The position numbers and the translations under genes were made by a program. Source: Eurosta solidaginis (Eukaryota; Arthropoda; Insecta; Diptera; Tephritidae). Taken from it: DNA of 64,000 bases. The stretch covers positions 240,553,832-240,617,831 of the forward strand of contig NC_090319.1 in assembly GCF_040869045.1 (NCBI RefSeq). The letters run 5' to 3'. Shown here in pieces: positions 1 through 10,816 of this stretch. The stretch's first letter is position 1. The number at the start of each line of letters is the position of its first letter. The notes beneath the pieces are model-generated. The model did not search any database, was not told the origin of the DNA, and saw nothing but the letters and a program-made list of their open reading frames with translations.

Positions 1-2776
1 CTTAATTTTGCACACCAAATTTTTACAAAATAGTGCTTTGAGTGTCAAACAAATATGTGCACTTCATAGGACAAGGTGATGAACGTCAAAAGTACAAATT
101 TTGCCAAGAATTACGATTTCGATCACCGATACGTTGCCTATCTTGTCTTCAAGTCCTAAAATAAATACAGCGAATTCTGTTTTCAGTTTATGACGACAAG
201 GGTAAAGAGGTACGCTTCCATATCGCATTTTAGCCGAAATAACTGAAATTTGCCTTAAAAAGATAAATATAATTCCTAACATGTTCGGGAGGACCCTTGA
301 TTTGGTATTTGTTGACGATACATCAAAATGTACTCTAAGCCGGGGTGAACCTCTTACTGTACCTGAAGATCCTTCCCTGGAAATAGCATACGAATTCGAA
401 AGAAATTCTCCCAGTAGCATTGCTACTAAATACGCCTCTGGTTTCAGATTTCAATTTGCGAAGGCTAATTTTAGTAAACTTAATCAAACTTTATCTACAG
501 TGGCTTGGCCCAAATATGGTGTAGATATTGACAAAAATGTTTCTGACTTTTATACCACCATTTACGGTATTTTGGAAAAACACGTACCTAAGCGAAAACG
601 TGTGTCTACCGAATCAGTCCAAATATGGTTCGCGCTTCTTCAAATTATACAAAAGTCGGGCTCTCACTCCGATTACTTGCATTACTCTATTTTGCGTCAT
701 AAATATTTTGAATTAAACAAAAAGTGCTATAATATGTACATCTGTAAGATGAAAAGGAAAATAACTTGCAATCCGAAAGCTTTCTGTGACTTCGTGAACT
801 CTAAACGTAGGGTTAAAGGGTTTCCCTCTGCTTTAAAATACCAGGGTGATTTGTCTAGCGACGATCAAGATATTGCTAACTTCTTTGGACAATTTTTCAA
901 GTCCAACTATTCCACTGAATTTAGTACTTTTTCAAATGAATATCCATTTCAGCTTAACTCACTTAACACAATTAATATTCCAGAAATATATCCGGATAAA
1001 CTTTTTTCATATTTAACGTCTTTGAAAGAATCTTACAAGTACGGTCCTGATTTAATTCCCACTTGTTTTCTTAAAAAATGCGCTGAACACATTTATCAGC
1101 CTCTAACTGATTTATTCAATAGGTCCCTAAAAAGTGGAGTCTTTCCTTCTGCTTGGAAGGAATCTTTTCTCATACCCCTTTACAAAAGTGGTAGTAGGTC
1201 GTGTGTAGAGAACTATGGAGGAATAGCAAAGTTGTCGGCCATCTCAAAGTTATTTGAAGCTATCGTTACCAATCAGCTAACATTTTCCATTTCTACTTTG
1301 ATTGCAGAACCGCAACACGGATTCTGTAGAGGCAAATCTACCATTACTAATCTACTTGAATTCACAACTCATGTTTCTAAGGGATTTAGAGAAAATCTTC
1401 ACACAGACGTTATTTATACTGATTTCAGTAAAGCATTTGACAAAGTATCCCACTCCTTACCTATCTACAAGCTGGATCGGCTTGGCTTCCAACCTGGTCT
1501 CACCCAGTGGGTCTCGTCGTATCTCTGCGGTCGAACGCAAAAAGTTATTTTAAAAAATACTTTTTCAAATGTCATCGATGTTCCCTCTGGCGTCCCACAA
1601 GGCAGCCACCTTGGTCCAATTCTGTTCTTGCTATTTATTAATGATATCTGTACCACTATAAAATATTCCAAAATCTTAATGTATGCTGATGATGTAAAAC
1701 TTTTTAGGTCTTATGCGTCTATCGAAGAACGTCCCTTGCTCCAAGCGGATCTAAACTGCCTAGTTACTTGGTGCAATGTAAATTCAATGCCGCTGAACCT
1801 CAATAAATGCAAATTCATGTGCCTATCTCTCCTAATAATTTGTGTCTGCTATCAGTAAACTATTTTGAGGACTTGGAAGTCACGATAGAAGCTAAACTTA
1901 GTTTCAACCTTCATATTAATGCTACTGTCAATAAGGCTAGAGGTGTTCTTTCATTCGTGAAACGGTGGTCCACAGAATTTAGTGACCCTTATGTAAATAA
2001 AACTATTTTCATCACTTTAGTTAGACCGATACTAGAATACGCATCAATAGTCTGGAATCCACAATATCGAGTTCATGCAGATAGACTTGAATCAATACAA
2101 AAGCAATTTCTACTTTTCTCTTTAAGGAATTTTCAGTGAGACTCTGCGTATAATCTTCCACCTTATACTAGTCGGTTGAAGCTTATCAATCTTCCAACTC
2201 TTGCAAGTCGTAGAGAAATGCTAGGCGTTATATTTATGGCTAAACTCCTGAATAGACTGATTTCTAGTCCAATTCTTTTGAACGAAGTAAATTTTAACGT
2301 CCCATCACGGGTGTCAAGACACTACAAACCTCTTCTTTTGAGGCAGTGTAGAACTAATTTCGAATCAAATGAACCTTTTCGGTGTTTGTGTCATAATTTT
2401 AACACACATTCTAATTCATTTGATATAACGGATTCACTTTTTACCATAAAGAAAACTGTCTTATCCTATCTTAACACTTAACAAAAAAAAAAAAAAAAAA
2501 AACAAATCAAATAAATTAAAAATGTTCACTTATTTAACAATGTAGTATGTATATGTATAATTTCTAACTGTTATGTAATTTCTAACTGTTAAGTATAATA
2601 CTCAGCTGATGATTTTTTTCTGTAGCTGAGCAGTTTTAGATCTCGACGCTTAACAAACCTCCGCCTATCAACGACTCGGCAATAACAAATCCGTGCGTCA
2701 TGCGGATGCGCCCCTCGCGACGGTCGGGCGGGCTTTGGAGGGTATTAATCCGTTGGGTATTATTATTATTATTATT
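1..2776 (+). mobile_element. 5'-truncated CR1/jockey-group non-LTR retrotransposon (LINE)
   Basis: The element enters from the window edge and runs to a 3' end with two signatures: a run of A at about 2482-2500 and, after about 280 bp of 3' UTR, a TTA/TAT microsatellite at about 2758-2776. LINEs end in poly-A or short repeats, so I take 2776 as the 3' terminus. The body encodes the end of an endonuclease and a reverse transcriptase in the plus direction. No target-site duplication can be read because the 5' end lies outside the window. An alternative is that the A-run is the true end and 2501-2776 is separate sequence. Confidence 0.8.
206..2481 (+). pseudogene. LINE ORF2 relic: endonuclease tail plus reverse transcriptase
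   Basis: The protein would nick target DNA and prime reverse transcription of the LINE RNA. The reading frame is open from 206; two stops (TGA and TAA) lie just upstream in the same frame. The segment NMFGRTLDLVFVD near 278 looks like the end of an apurinic-type endonuclease. The reverse transcriptase follows in order: FWxFVNSKR-like linker, LIPLYKSGSR, the catalytic-A block YTDFSKAFDKVSH, GVPQGSHLGPILFLLFIND, and the catalytic YADD at about 1682-1693. The frame ends at 1858. The C-terminal thumb continues in another frame from about 1807 (LVRPILEYASIVWNPQY), so there is a frameshift near 1800-1870. It then meets an in-frame TGA at 2137-2139 where the family usually has Trp, and resumes to the natural stop at 2481. 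The copy is dead: it has one frameshift, at least one nonsense codon and a missing 5' end. Confidence 0.88.
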
Positions 2777-2825
2777 GCTTATGCTCAACAAGACTTGTTT
2801 CTTGACAAATATGGTATGATAATAT

Positions 2826-3320
2826 TGTAATGAATTTAGGGAAATTCCGCTTATATGCACCCTTCTGCTTCGTATCGCTAAACTGTTGAATAAAACACTC
2901 CAATATTCTGTATTAAAAAATGGTCTTTATTATACTTTGAAAGTACTTTGCAATTAAATTTCACTTCGCAAATGATAGCGTGCTTAAATCAAACTAATTC
3001 TTTGACTACTCAGCTTGCACTCTTTTATACTCTCTGCTGCTTCGCACATTTCTACTACAGTCTAGCCGTTTCGCCTACTAGAACTGCTGCACATATCTCC
3101 TACTTTGCTATATACATGTATATTTGTGGTTTATGCGTTTCTCATAATGCGTGTGTATGCAACTCTTAGGCTGATGACTGCAAGTGTGTGCGCGTAATAT
3201 CTCTTCGTGCCTTATATATATGTGTATAAATGGCGATTGATGTGTTTATGTAGACAGTGTGGCTCGCTTCAATGTTTTTGTGTTGGGAGTTTATTACTAG
3301 TGATGGTAATATTCGTCACA
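2826..3320 (-). repeat. 3' LTR of the gypsy element (495 bp)
   Basis: The repeat starts TGTAATGAATTTAGGG and ends TAATATTCGTCACA, so it keeps the TG...CA termini of LTRs. It matches the solo LTRs at 8938-9394, 38325-38817 and 50781-51228, which lie in the other orientation. The right LTR of the same element (5481-5633) lacks about 200 bp of its middle. Confidence 0.85.
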
Positions 3321-3354
3321 CTGCCCTCCACTTAAGTCTGATCGTCTCGATCAC

Positions 3355-3600
3355 ACAAATCTCGCTGCTAACCTCTCCAACTTAACCACCCTTCTATTTG
3401 GTGGTTTCCCAATTGTTTGTATGCGGTAGATGGTATCACTGATCCTCTTCACAACTTTGTACGTGCCTTCCCAACTGCACCAAAATTTGGATGGTGTGGT
3501 TTGTATAGTAGTACCAAATCTCCCTCCAAGAAACCTTTCGAATTATAGTTCTTGTCGTACCTGTGTTTCATCCTACTACTCATTACCCTTGTTCGTTCCC
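3355..3600 (-). pseudogene. Gypsy integrase C-terminal fragment
   Basis: Read on the minus strand, the stretch gives CSWEGTYKVVKRISDTIYRI followed by a basic NRRVVKLERLAARF tail. This resembles the GPY/F-type C-terminal module of Ty3/gypsy integrases (the family motif is W-x-GPY-x-V). It sits directly before the polypurine tract and 3' LTR, where the end of pol belongs. Stop codons interrupt the frame upstream (TAG TAG and TAA). It abuts the gag/protease frame, so everything from protease to the integrase core has been deleted. Confidence 0.65.
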
Positions 3601-4866
3601 TCACACTCTGTTGTTTTGCCATGAACTACTTGGCTTCGCATAATCAGTATCGTTCCGACGTTTCAGAACAGTATTGCGCCCTGGCTTTAAACTACCCTCG
3701 CATTCTTTCTGGGAAATTCTTTCCTCGGTATTAGTGCGCCCATTTGGGCTTGTCAATGCCAGTGTTTCTCTCGCAGGTATCTTTGATTTTGCTTTGTTTG
3801 GCCCATTCGTTCCACATGTCTTTGCCCGGCCTGCTGTCTCCGATTTTCGTGGTCTTTGTAGAGTCTCCTCCACCAGCACTCGCTTTCTTCTGAACCCATT
3901 CTCAAAACTGTATTTAAGATCTTTGTTCTTATACTGCATAATCCTTTTCTGCATATCGATCCTGATGCCATGGTCCACCAAGAAGTCCACTCGCAATATG
4001 ACTTCATCAACGATCTCCGCCACAACGAATTTGTGTAGAACCGTGACGTTCCCAAATAAGAATTCACATATCACTTCTCCCTGGATTGGGTTATACTCGC
4101 CAGTGACCGTCCGCAACCTTGCTCCAGGTAATGGCTTTACTCTCTTGTTGACCAAATCAGATTGGATTGAGGAATGAGATGCGCCCATATCTAGAGTCAG
4201 TACACGCTGTTTGCCATCCACATTTCCTTTCACGGTAAGACTGCTCGATTTTCTTCCAACTTGCGAGATAGATACCACAGGACATTCAATAGCTGGGACA
4301 AGTTCCCGGTCTTTAGATCTGACTCGCTCTTGCTTATCTCCTCCAGCTTTGCGTTTACAACCAGCCAAGTTGGAACTACCAGGACCAGTGCTGCAATGAC
4401 GTGCAATGTGACCAGGCTTCCCGCATTTGAAGCATTTGATTACTCTATTACTCCGGTTTTGCGATCCTTTCAGCGCCTCTAATATTGTGTTCACGCAGTC
4501 TTGCCTTTCTACTTCCACACGGCGTGCTTCGAAAGCTGGCTTACACAGAAGCGATGCTGTTTCCTGAGTCAGCGCTAATGGGCGCTTATGGGATACAGTT
4601 TCAGCAAATGTTGGCATTGGATTTGCGTATTTCGCTCGCTTCGTTTCGACGTCCCGTATGTCATTTATAAACCTCTGAATTTTTACCCTTTCGGTGTATT
4701 CCAGGGGTGCGGCGGCATTCGCCAAATGTGCAAGCCTTTCGACATCTGACGAAAACTTCTGCAAAGTCTCCTTAGCTTTTTGGTAGCAGCTTTGCAACTC
4801 TATTTGGTATATCATCAAAGTTGTTGCGCTCTCCCTCGTGAATCGCCTGTAGGATTTCAGGAGCAA
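3601..4866 (-). pseudogene. Gypsy gag C-terminal half with CCHC zinc knuckle and protease start
   Basis: This 421-residue open frame carries a retroviral-type zinc knuckle, CFKCGKPGHIARHC (residues about 143-156), the RNA-binding part of nucleocapsid. About 70 residues further on, VLTLDMGASHSSI corresponds to the active-site loop of a retropepsin-like protease (normally D-T/S-G-A). The catalytic Asp is present but the next residue is Met, so activity is doubtful. The frame runs on into about 100 residues rich in Lys, Arg and Thr with no recognisable domain and then stops; reverse transcriptase never appears. The start of gag lies upstream in another frame (5292-5480). Confidence 0.8.
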
Positions 4867-5291
4867 ATCCTTTCAACGCCACGAATATTGCGGCAATTTT
4901 ATCTTCAGCATTCCAGTTATTCACTGTTGCGGTTTTATCAAAGTGGAGCTTAAATACCTGGAAAAGAACAGAGCCCTCAAAAGATGGAGTTTTTACATTC
5001 GTATTGCTTGCTGAAACAACTAGGCAATTTAGTTGCAGATCCTGTATACGACCTTATAAAGCATCTACTTCAGCCTCGATTTTGTTCACAAACTGCATTA
5101 TTTTTCTATCCTGTGCTTCCAGCTTTGATGTTACCCTTGCTTCCTCTGTTTACAACTGCGAAGACATTTGTGCCACTTGCAATGATAAGCGCTCCTCTTG
5201 TGCTTCCATCTTAGATGTAATCTGTGTCGACATTTCTGAAATACGCGTTTCTTCGATGTTATGCGTGTCTCCTGTGATTCCATCTTGGATG

Positions 5292-5480
5292 TTATTTGCG
5301 ACGACATTTCTGAAATGCCTCCTGTGCTTTCATCTTGGATGTTACTGTCGATGTTTGTGCAGATATTGCAGCCAATATCGCGTTCAAGTATGTGCTGGTA
5401 ACTGCCTGCATTATTTCGTTTTTCTCCTGAATTTTTGTTTTTGTCTCGTCCCCATCAGGATGAAAGACATCATCGCCCAC
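5292..5480 (-). pseudogene. Gypsy gag N-terminal fragment
   Basis: The short frame begins MGDDVFHPDGDETKTKIQEK directly inside the right LTR, where the gag start belongs. It is rich in charged residues and in heptad-like spacing. It is separated from the gag C-terminal half (ending at 4866) by frameshifted sequence carrying degenerate repeats of the coding sense 'MSSQ(M/I)...KMEAQE'. It is identified by position and composition, not by a strong motif. Confidence 0.5.
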
Positions 5481-5633
5481 AGTAACGAATTTAGGGAAAT
5501 TCCGCTTATTTGCACCCTTCTGCTTACGTTCGTATCGCTAAACTGTTGAATAAAACACTCCAATATTCTGTATTACAAAATGGTTTTATGCGTTTCTCAC
5601 AATAATATACGTGTGTATGTGTAGCAACTCTTA
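5481..5633 (-). repeat. 5' LTR remnant of the gypsy element
   Basis: The sequence from AGTAACGAATTTAGGG on matches the left LTR through the block containing GCTAAACTGTTGAATAAAAC. It then jumps about 200 bp, resuming at TTATGCGTTTCTCA, and continues to GCAACTCTTA. The match breaks there and a MITE starts. The LTR is thus both internally deleted and truncated. Confidence 0.75.
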
Positions 5634-5635
5634 AG

Positions 5636-5893
5636 GGCCCATTACTGATACTTAGCATAGACTTGACTTGAGAACTGTCACTTATAGTTCTGTTAAATGA
5701 ACATTGCATGTTACTGATTACTCAAAACTTAGCAACACTCAACTTGACTTAGAAGTCTGTTCAATTTTGATTTTCTATGTAAGTTCTAAGTGACGTTTAC
5801 ATTTTGAGATGCCATTTCTTTGTTTCCATTTCAAATTGACATTTATTGATTATGATGCCAGATTGTATGCGCTAAGTGGAGTATAATCGTAAA
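5636..5893. mobile_element. MITE with CCATTACT...ACTTAGCATAGACTTG terminus (copy 1)
   Basis: The left end reads CCATTACTGATACTTAGC and continues ATAGACTTGACTTGAG. The same terminus occurs in inverted orientation at 19105-19154, and the internal sequence matches the two halves that flank the Transib element (15530-15649 and 18945-19154). The match to the right half stops near AGTATAATC at about 5890, so the right TIR is missing here. It was inserted into, or replaced the end of, the gypsy 5' LTR. Confidence 0.6.
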
Positions 5894-5979
5894 AAAAGTC
5901 AAAAAACTCAAATTTTGCAGGCTCTAAAATTATTTTTTTAGGTATGCTTTGTGGAACCTTTTTTCCTGAGCCCTAAATC

Positions 5980-6858
5980 CAGCGGCAGATTTAAGTTTAG
6001 TGGGGCCCCTGGGCACCAATGATGTGGAGGCTCCCTTGTAAGGGATTTAAAAGAGAAATAATTAAAAAAGACGTGTAGGTAGTTAGGTTTATTATATTAT
6101 TTATTACCTGTAACCATAGGAAGCGTTTTCCAGCCTTTTTTCAGCGAAACATTTTATTATATCGTCAATATTAATATCACCCACAATGTCACGCTCCATG
6201 CTTATAATAGTTGTATGATTCAATCTGTTTTGAGCAATCGATACTCTCAAGGAATCACTGACTAGATTTAATTTGGAAAAAGACCTCTCGCCAGTACAGT
6301 TATTTATCAATAAAGTTAAATAAATTCTTAAAACCATTTCAGTATTCGGGAAAGTTTCCCGGAATCCTTTTTCAATTATCAAGGAGTATAGCGCTTGTTC
6401 TATGCTGATCCCAGCTTAAGGTTCGAATTGAAGCAATTTAGAACGAAATTTTTGGAATAAAAGAAATTCCATTTCTAGATTAGAGTCAAGATCATTCTTG
6501 TAAATATTAAGTAACTTTTTGGCGCTCTCTGCTATTTCACATCGAGTCAATTTATCGAATTTCGATAAAAATCCGAATCTCGGTTCAACCACCTTGGTTC
6601 AAAGGGCTGCTAAAGTTATCGACTAACGGTATAAATTCTAATATTCTAAATTTATCACAGGGAGTAAAATCAGCATTTTTAAATATTATGTTTGGTTTTT
6701 TAGTATTTCTCCCCCGCCTGTCTGAGCCCGTCAGGGCCCCTTCTGAATTTCAGTCTCGGACCTCACGCAGTTTTAATCCGCCACTGTTCTGTGGGGGCCC
6801 CTACCTTGTGGGGCCCCTGGGCACGTGCCCCAAGTGCCCTTATGTAAATCCGCCGCTG
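5980..6858 (-). mobile_element. hAT DNA transposon, internally deleted (879 bp)
   Basis: The terminal inverted repeats read CAGCGGCAGATTTA at left and the complement of CAGCGGCGGATTTA at right, typical of hAT ends. The flanking octamers CCTAAATC (5972-5979) and CCAAAACC (6859-6866) agree at 6 of 8 bases, as expected for an aged 8-bp hAT target-site duplication. GGGGCCCCTGGGCAC blocks lie just inside both ends. Only the C-terminal part of the transposase remains. Confidence 0.8.
6104..6590 (-). pseudogene. hAT transposase C-terminal (dimerisation) fragment
   Basis: The minus strand reads FPNTEMVLRIYLTLLINNCT followed by GERSFSKLNLVSDSLR. This is the hAT C-terminal dimerisation block (family pattern: FPN...LRI.LT....ERSFSKL..I...LR..M...RL). 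Upstream the frame continues through KFDKLTRCEIAESAKKLL and an in-frame TAA at 6416-6418. It resembles the ZMYM/P52rIPK-like hAT branch known in insects. The catalytic core is deleted, so the fragment cannot encode an active transposase. Confidence 0.8.
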
Positions 6859-6866
6859 CCAAAACC

Positions 6867-7509
6867 TATCGAAAAATCGATGGCGCGATATGGTTTAACT
6901 TTCGTCCATTCAAATCAACCCAGCTTATTATACATACCTCGAATGCAATCAACTATGCATTGACGCATTAACAATGCATGAGAAGTCACCGCAGTTTGAC
7001 AACCAAAAATTTATACTGTATTAAAAATACCATCAACTACCTACATTGATACATAATCAATTAGCTTGGACTCTCACATTTATGCAAGTCTCAAAGTGCC
7101 CTACGTATGATAAATGCGTTAACAGTAGCTTAACAACTCTTCAAATGTCAGAACAAAAGCAATTTAATTAACGCGAACGTGCCGGACATGACAACATGGC
7201 AAAAGATTCGGGAGATGATAGAAATTTAGCGAATTGTAAAGGGAACGTGTTTTACGCATTGCTTTACGAAACTTGTAGTTAGGCAATTCCTAAAATTTAG
7301 CTCATAATAGCCAGTGGCTAAGTGCGACTCTAAGATAAGCTTGATGCTTAACTTAGGTTATCATTGTGAATATGGCAGCCTTCGTCCTTTTTTATATTTC
7401 CAAGAAACTGCATTGAGCTCTAAACTCATCTTAAACGTAGCTTAAACTTACGACCAACAGTGCACTCTGCCACTTCAACTTTCAGCGTAGGGGGGTGTCC
7501 GACGTGTGG
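6867..7509. other. Unassigned sequence
   Basis: This is A+T-rich sequence without a frame or repeat that I can name. It contains short echoes of the neighbouring MITE vocabulary (TAGCTTAAC, ATGCTTAACTTAGG) but no alignable copy. Confidence 0.4.
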
Positions 7510-7514
7510 CATAT

Positions 7515-8150
7515 ATCATGATGCTTTTACCTGGATCCCGCTTCCATCAGTAGCGCCTCCTTTATCTTGAGCTTGCAGGTGGAGAGCAGCATGCCCAACC
7601 TCTTCCAGGATGGCGAAAGTGGAAGGGAGGTACCCTTTCTTGCAAGTTCATCCGACATCTCATTACCTTGTATGTCCTGAAACCCATACTAGATGCAGAG
7701 TAAACTGTTCAGCCGTCACTTTAAGTGATCTGCGACAGCCTACTACAGTTTCAGAATTAGTTGTGACAGAGTCAAGTGCTTTCAGCGCTGCTTGACTGTC
7801 TGAGAAAATATTAATGTGCTTCTGAGAGACTGTCTTCTCCCTAAGGCAGTCCACAGCATCTTGTATGGCCAAAAGCCATTGTTTGTCCAATCGTTCCGAA
7901 TAGACACCTCCTCCGACCCTGTTATCCAGTTTAGATCCATATGTGTAGATCTGAATGCTATCCATGAGCCAATCTGGGTCATTCACCCACTGTTCCCTCT
8001 TCGCGATTAATATCTCATATCCCTTGTTAAAGTTGGTATGTGGTTTGCAGAAATCTGTCCATTCTGGTATATAGAATCTGTCGAGAATTTTAGTATGGTT
8101 GCAGTGAGACCATTCGGTCAGTTTCCTCAGCCTAATAGCTAAACATGCTA
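7515..8150 (-). pseudogene. I/R1-type LINE fragment: RNase H domain
   Basis: The minus strand encodes an RNase H domain: IQIYTYGSKLDNRVGGGVYS (the usual TDG is TYG, so the first catalytic Asp is lost), then NIFSDSQAALKAL carrying the third acidic residue, and LVWVSGHTR followed, after a stop, by GNEMSDELARKG. Upstream it reads FYIPEWTDFCKPHTNFNKGY, the linker between reverse transcriptase and RNase H. RNase H placed after the reverse transcriptase is typical of I-group LINEs. The fragment has stops and ends near 7515. Confidence 0.8.
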
Positions 8151-8497
8151 GATATTTTATACCTAAGATATTTATTAAATTAAATTAGTACTGCTAAATT
8201 TCAATACGCATATACTCAGATGCAACTGAAATGTGTCTCTATGTTTTACATCTACACTACCTCTATGTATGACCTATACAGGTGTGTGTCCACTATTCAT
8301 CTCAACCGATTCATTTATAGGTTATACACTACGGGAGAGGTACCAAAAGACGGGGTTGGAACCTAATAACAATCGTCCGAAGGCTGATTTCAAATACCTT
8401 ACATACACACCCACACTTGCAGAGAAAAGTGCTCTGTGCAGAAAAACAATGGATCGGGTGCCGATTTTGTATCGGCTTGGAGTTCTTTTCTGTTTTT
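8151..8497. other. Unassigned sequence
   Basis: No coding or repeat signal recognised; the region runs up to a DINE-like 5' end. Confidence 0.4.
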
Positions 8498-8937
8498 ATG
8501 CTCAGCTGAGTAGAGCTCGCAGAGTATATTAATTTTGTTCGCATAACGATACCCCGCAACGGCATAAATAATCGAGATAGATATAGACTTCTATATATCA
8601 AAATTATCTGGGCGAAAAAAGAAATTCATTTATCCATGTCCGTGCGTCCGTCCGTAAACACAATAACTTGAGTAACTTTTGAGGTATCTTAATGAAATTT
8701 GGTACGTAAGTTTCTGGGCACTCATCTCAGATCGCTATTTAAAATGAACGAAATCGGACTATAACCAAGCCCACTTTTTCGATATCGAAAATTTGGAAAA
8801 ACCGAAAAAGTGCGATAATTGATTACCAAAGACGTATAAAGCGATGAAATTTGTTAGGTGGGGTGACCTTATGACGCAGAATAGAAAGTTAGTAAAATTT
8901 TGGACAATGAGCGTGGCACCGCCCACTTTTAAAAGAA
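8498..8937 (+). mobile_element. DINE-1/mini-me-like element, 5' fragment
   Basis: The fragment starts ATGCTCAGCTGAGTAGAGC just after a T-run, has the short GTCC microsatellite (GTCCGTGCGTCCGTCCG) and follows the consensus seen at 10817 and 45328 through GTGGCACCGCCCACTTTTAA. It is cut off where the solo LTR begins. Confidence 0.75.
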
Positions 8938-9394
8938 GCTGCTACTAAATGAATGCACCTCAACAATAAAGCAGCCACTCTTATGTAGAAGGCGACGAAG
9001 AGATATCTCACACACATAAATATGTAGTCATCAGCCGAAGAAGTTACTCACATATTCACACGCATATGGCTATGGGAGAGGCGGAGACTACAGATATACA
9101 TGTATATAGCTGGTAACTAACCAAGCATGAGATACAACTGTTCGCGAAGTTACTAGACTTTAGGAGAAATGGGTGAACGAGGAAACCGAGAGTATAAAAC
9201 GGCGCAAGCTGAGTAATAAGGAGGCAGTTTCACGCTATTCGTTGTGAAGTATAATTGTGAAGTACTACTCTCAAATTAATCTAAATAAAGACCAGTGTAC
9301 AATACTGACTATTGGAGTAATTTATTCAACAGTTTAGCGATTCGAACGTTAGCAGAAGGTGCATAATATCCAGGATTTCCCTAAATTCGTTACA
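8938..9394 (+). repeat. Gypsy-family solo LTR
   Basis: It matches the 2826-3320 LTR in inverted orientation. In its own sense it has a TATA box (GAGTATAAAACG, about 9191), an AATAAAG poly(A) signal (about 9287) and ends CTAAATTCGTTACA, followed by ATAT. The first 15 or so bases of the LTR are missing at the left junction, so only the right side of the target duplication can be read. No internal retroelement sequence adjoins it. Confidence 0.8.
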
Positions 9395-9714
9395 ATATTT
9401 AACAAATTGTGTTTTTACAAATTTTTTTAAATACTTTTTGTGGATTGTTTAATTTCTGATTAGATTATGTAGCTCATTGTATGTTTACATTTTGTAGAAA
9501 TATTTGGTAGTTCCATATATTTTGATCTGGCAAATGTATCTCTTTTCCAGCAAGACTTAAAACAAATATAATGCAATTATTTTATGACTTTTATAATTTC
9601 TTGCCAAACTTAAAGTATATAGTGAAAAGTTGGTAAATATCCGACACCCTAGTGCCTATGTCTATAAGTGCTTCCAAGTAAAAAGGATGAGCTGTCAAAA
9701 ATCGAATACAAAAA
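9395..9714. other. Unassigned A+T-rich sequence
   Basis: Nothing recognised between the solo LTR and the DINE-like element. Confidence 0.4.
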
Positions 9715-10816
9715 CAAGTAAGGAAGGCTAAGTTCGGGTGAAACCGAACATTACATACTCAGCTGAGAGCTTTGGAGACAAAATAAGGGAAAATCACCAT
9801 TTAAGAAAATGAACCTAGGTTTACCCTGGAGTGTGTTTGTATGACATGGTTTTCAAATGGAAGATATTAAAGAGTATTTTAAAAGGGAGTGTGCTATAGT
9901 TCTATAGGTGGACGCCATTTTGGGATATTGCCATAAAGGTGGACCAGGGGTGACTCTAGAATGTGTTTATACGGGGGTATGGATATCAAATTAAAGGTAT
10001 TGGTGAGGGTTTTAAAAAGGAGTGGCCCTTAGTTGTATAATTATGTGAAGGCGGTTTCGAGATATCGACCAAAATGTGGACCAGGGTGACCCAGAACACC
10101 ATCTGTCGGGTACCGCTAATTTATTTATATATGTATTACCACGAACACTATTCCTGTCAAGATTCCAAGGGCTTTTGATTTCGCCCTGCAGAACTTTTTC
10201 ATTTTCTTCTACTTAATATGGTAGGTGTCACGCCCATTTTACAAAATTTTTTCTAAAGTTATATTTTGCGTCAATAAACTAATCCAATTACCATGTTTCA
10301 TCCCCTTTTTCATATTTAATGTAGAATTATTGAATTTTTTTCATTTTTCGTAATTTTAGATATCGAAAAAGTGGGCGTGGTCATAGGCCGATTTCGGCCA
10401 TTTTTTATACCAAGATAAAGTGAGTGCAGATAAGTACGTGAACTAAGTTTAGTAAAGATATATCGATTTTTTCTCAAGTTGTCATGTTAACGGCCGAGCG
10501 GAAGGACAGACTGTCGACTGTGTATAAAAACTGGGCGTGGCTTCAACCGATTTTGCCCATTTTTACAGAAAATAGTAACCGTCATAGAATCTATGCATCT
10601 ACCAAATTTCACAAGGATTGGTAAATTTTTGTTCGACTTGTGGCATATTCTAGACAAACTAAATGAAAAAGGGCGGAGCCACGCCCATTTTGAAATTTTC
10701 TTTTATTTTGGTATTTCGTTGCACCATGTCATTACTGGAGTTGAATGTTTACATAATTTACTTATATACAGTAAAAACATTCAATTTTTTGTTAAAATTT
10801 GTCTTTTAAAATTTTT

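Larger units (their letters stand above)
2826..5633 (-). mobile_element. Ty3/gypsy LTR retrotransposon, internally deleted
   Basis: The 3' LTR is at left (2826-3320) and a shortened 5' LTR at right (about 5481-5633). Between them lie a gag/protease frame and the end of integrase, all on the minus strand. The reverse transcriptase, RNase H and most of integrase are absent, so the element is defective. The purine-rich tract AGTGGAGGGCAG (minus strand, 3321-3335 region) abuts the left LTR as a polypurine tract should. The base quartet before the left LTR is ATAT, the same target as the three solo LTRs of this family elsewhere in the window. The right end is lost where a MITE (about 5636) begins. 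Confidence 0.85.

Noticed and set aside
64..420. 118-residue minus frame at the left edge
   Set aside because: Antisense to the LINE endonuclease region, no motif.
3674..4177. 167-residue plus-strand frame
   Set aside because: Antisense shadow of the gypsy gag frame.
2826..5633. Endogenous retrovirus with envelope
   Set aside because: No envelope-like frame between integrase tail and 3' LTR; the polypurine tract directly follows pol.
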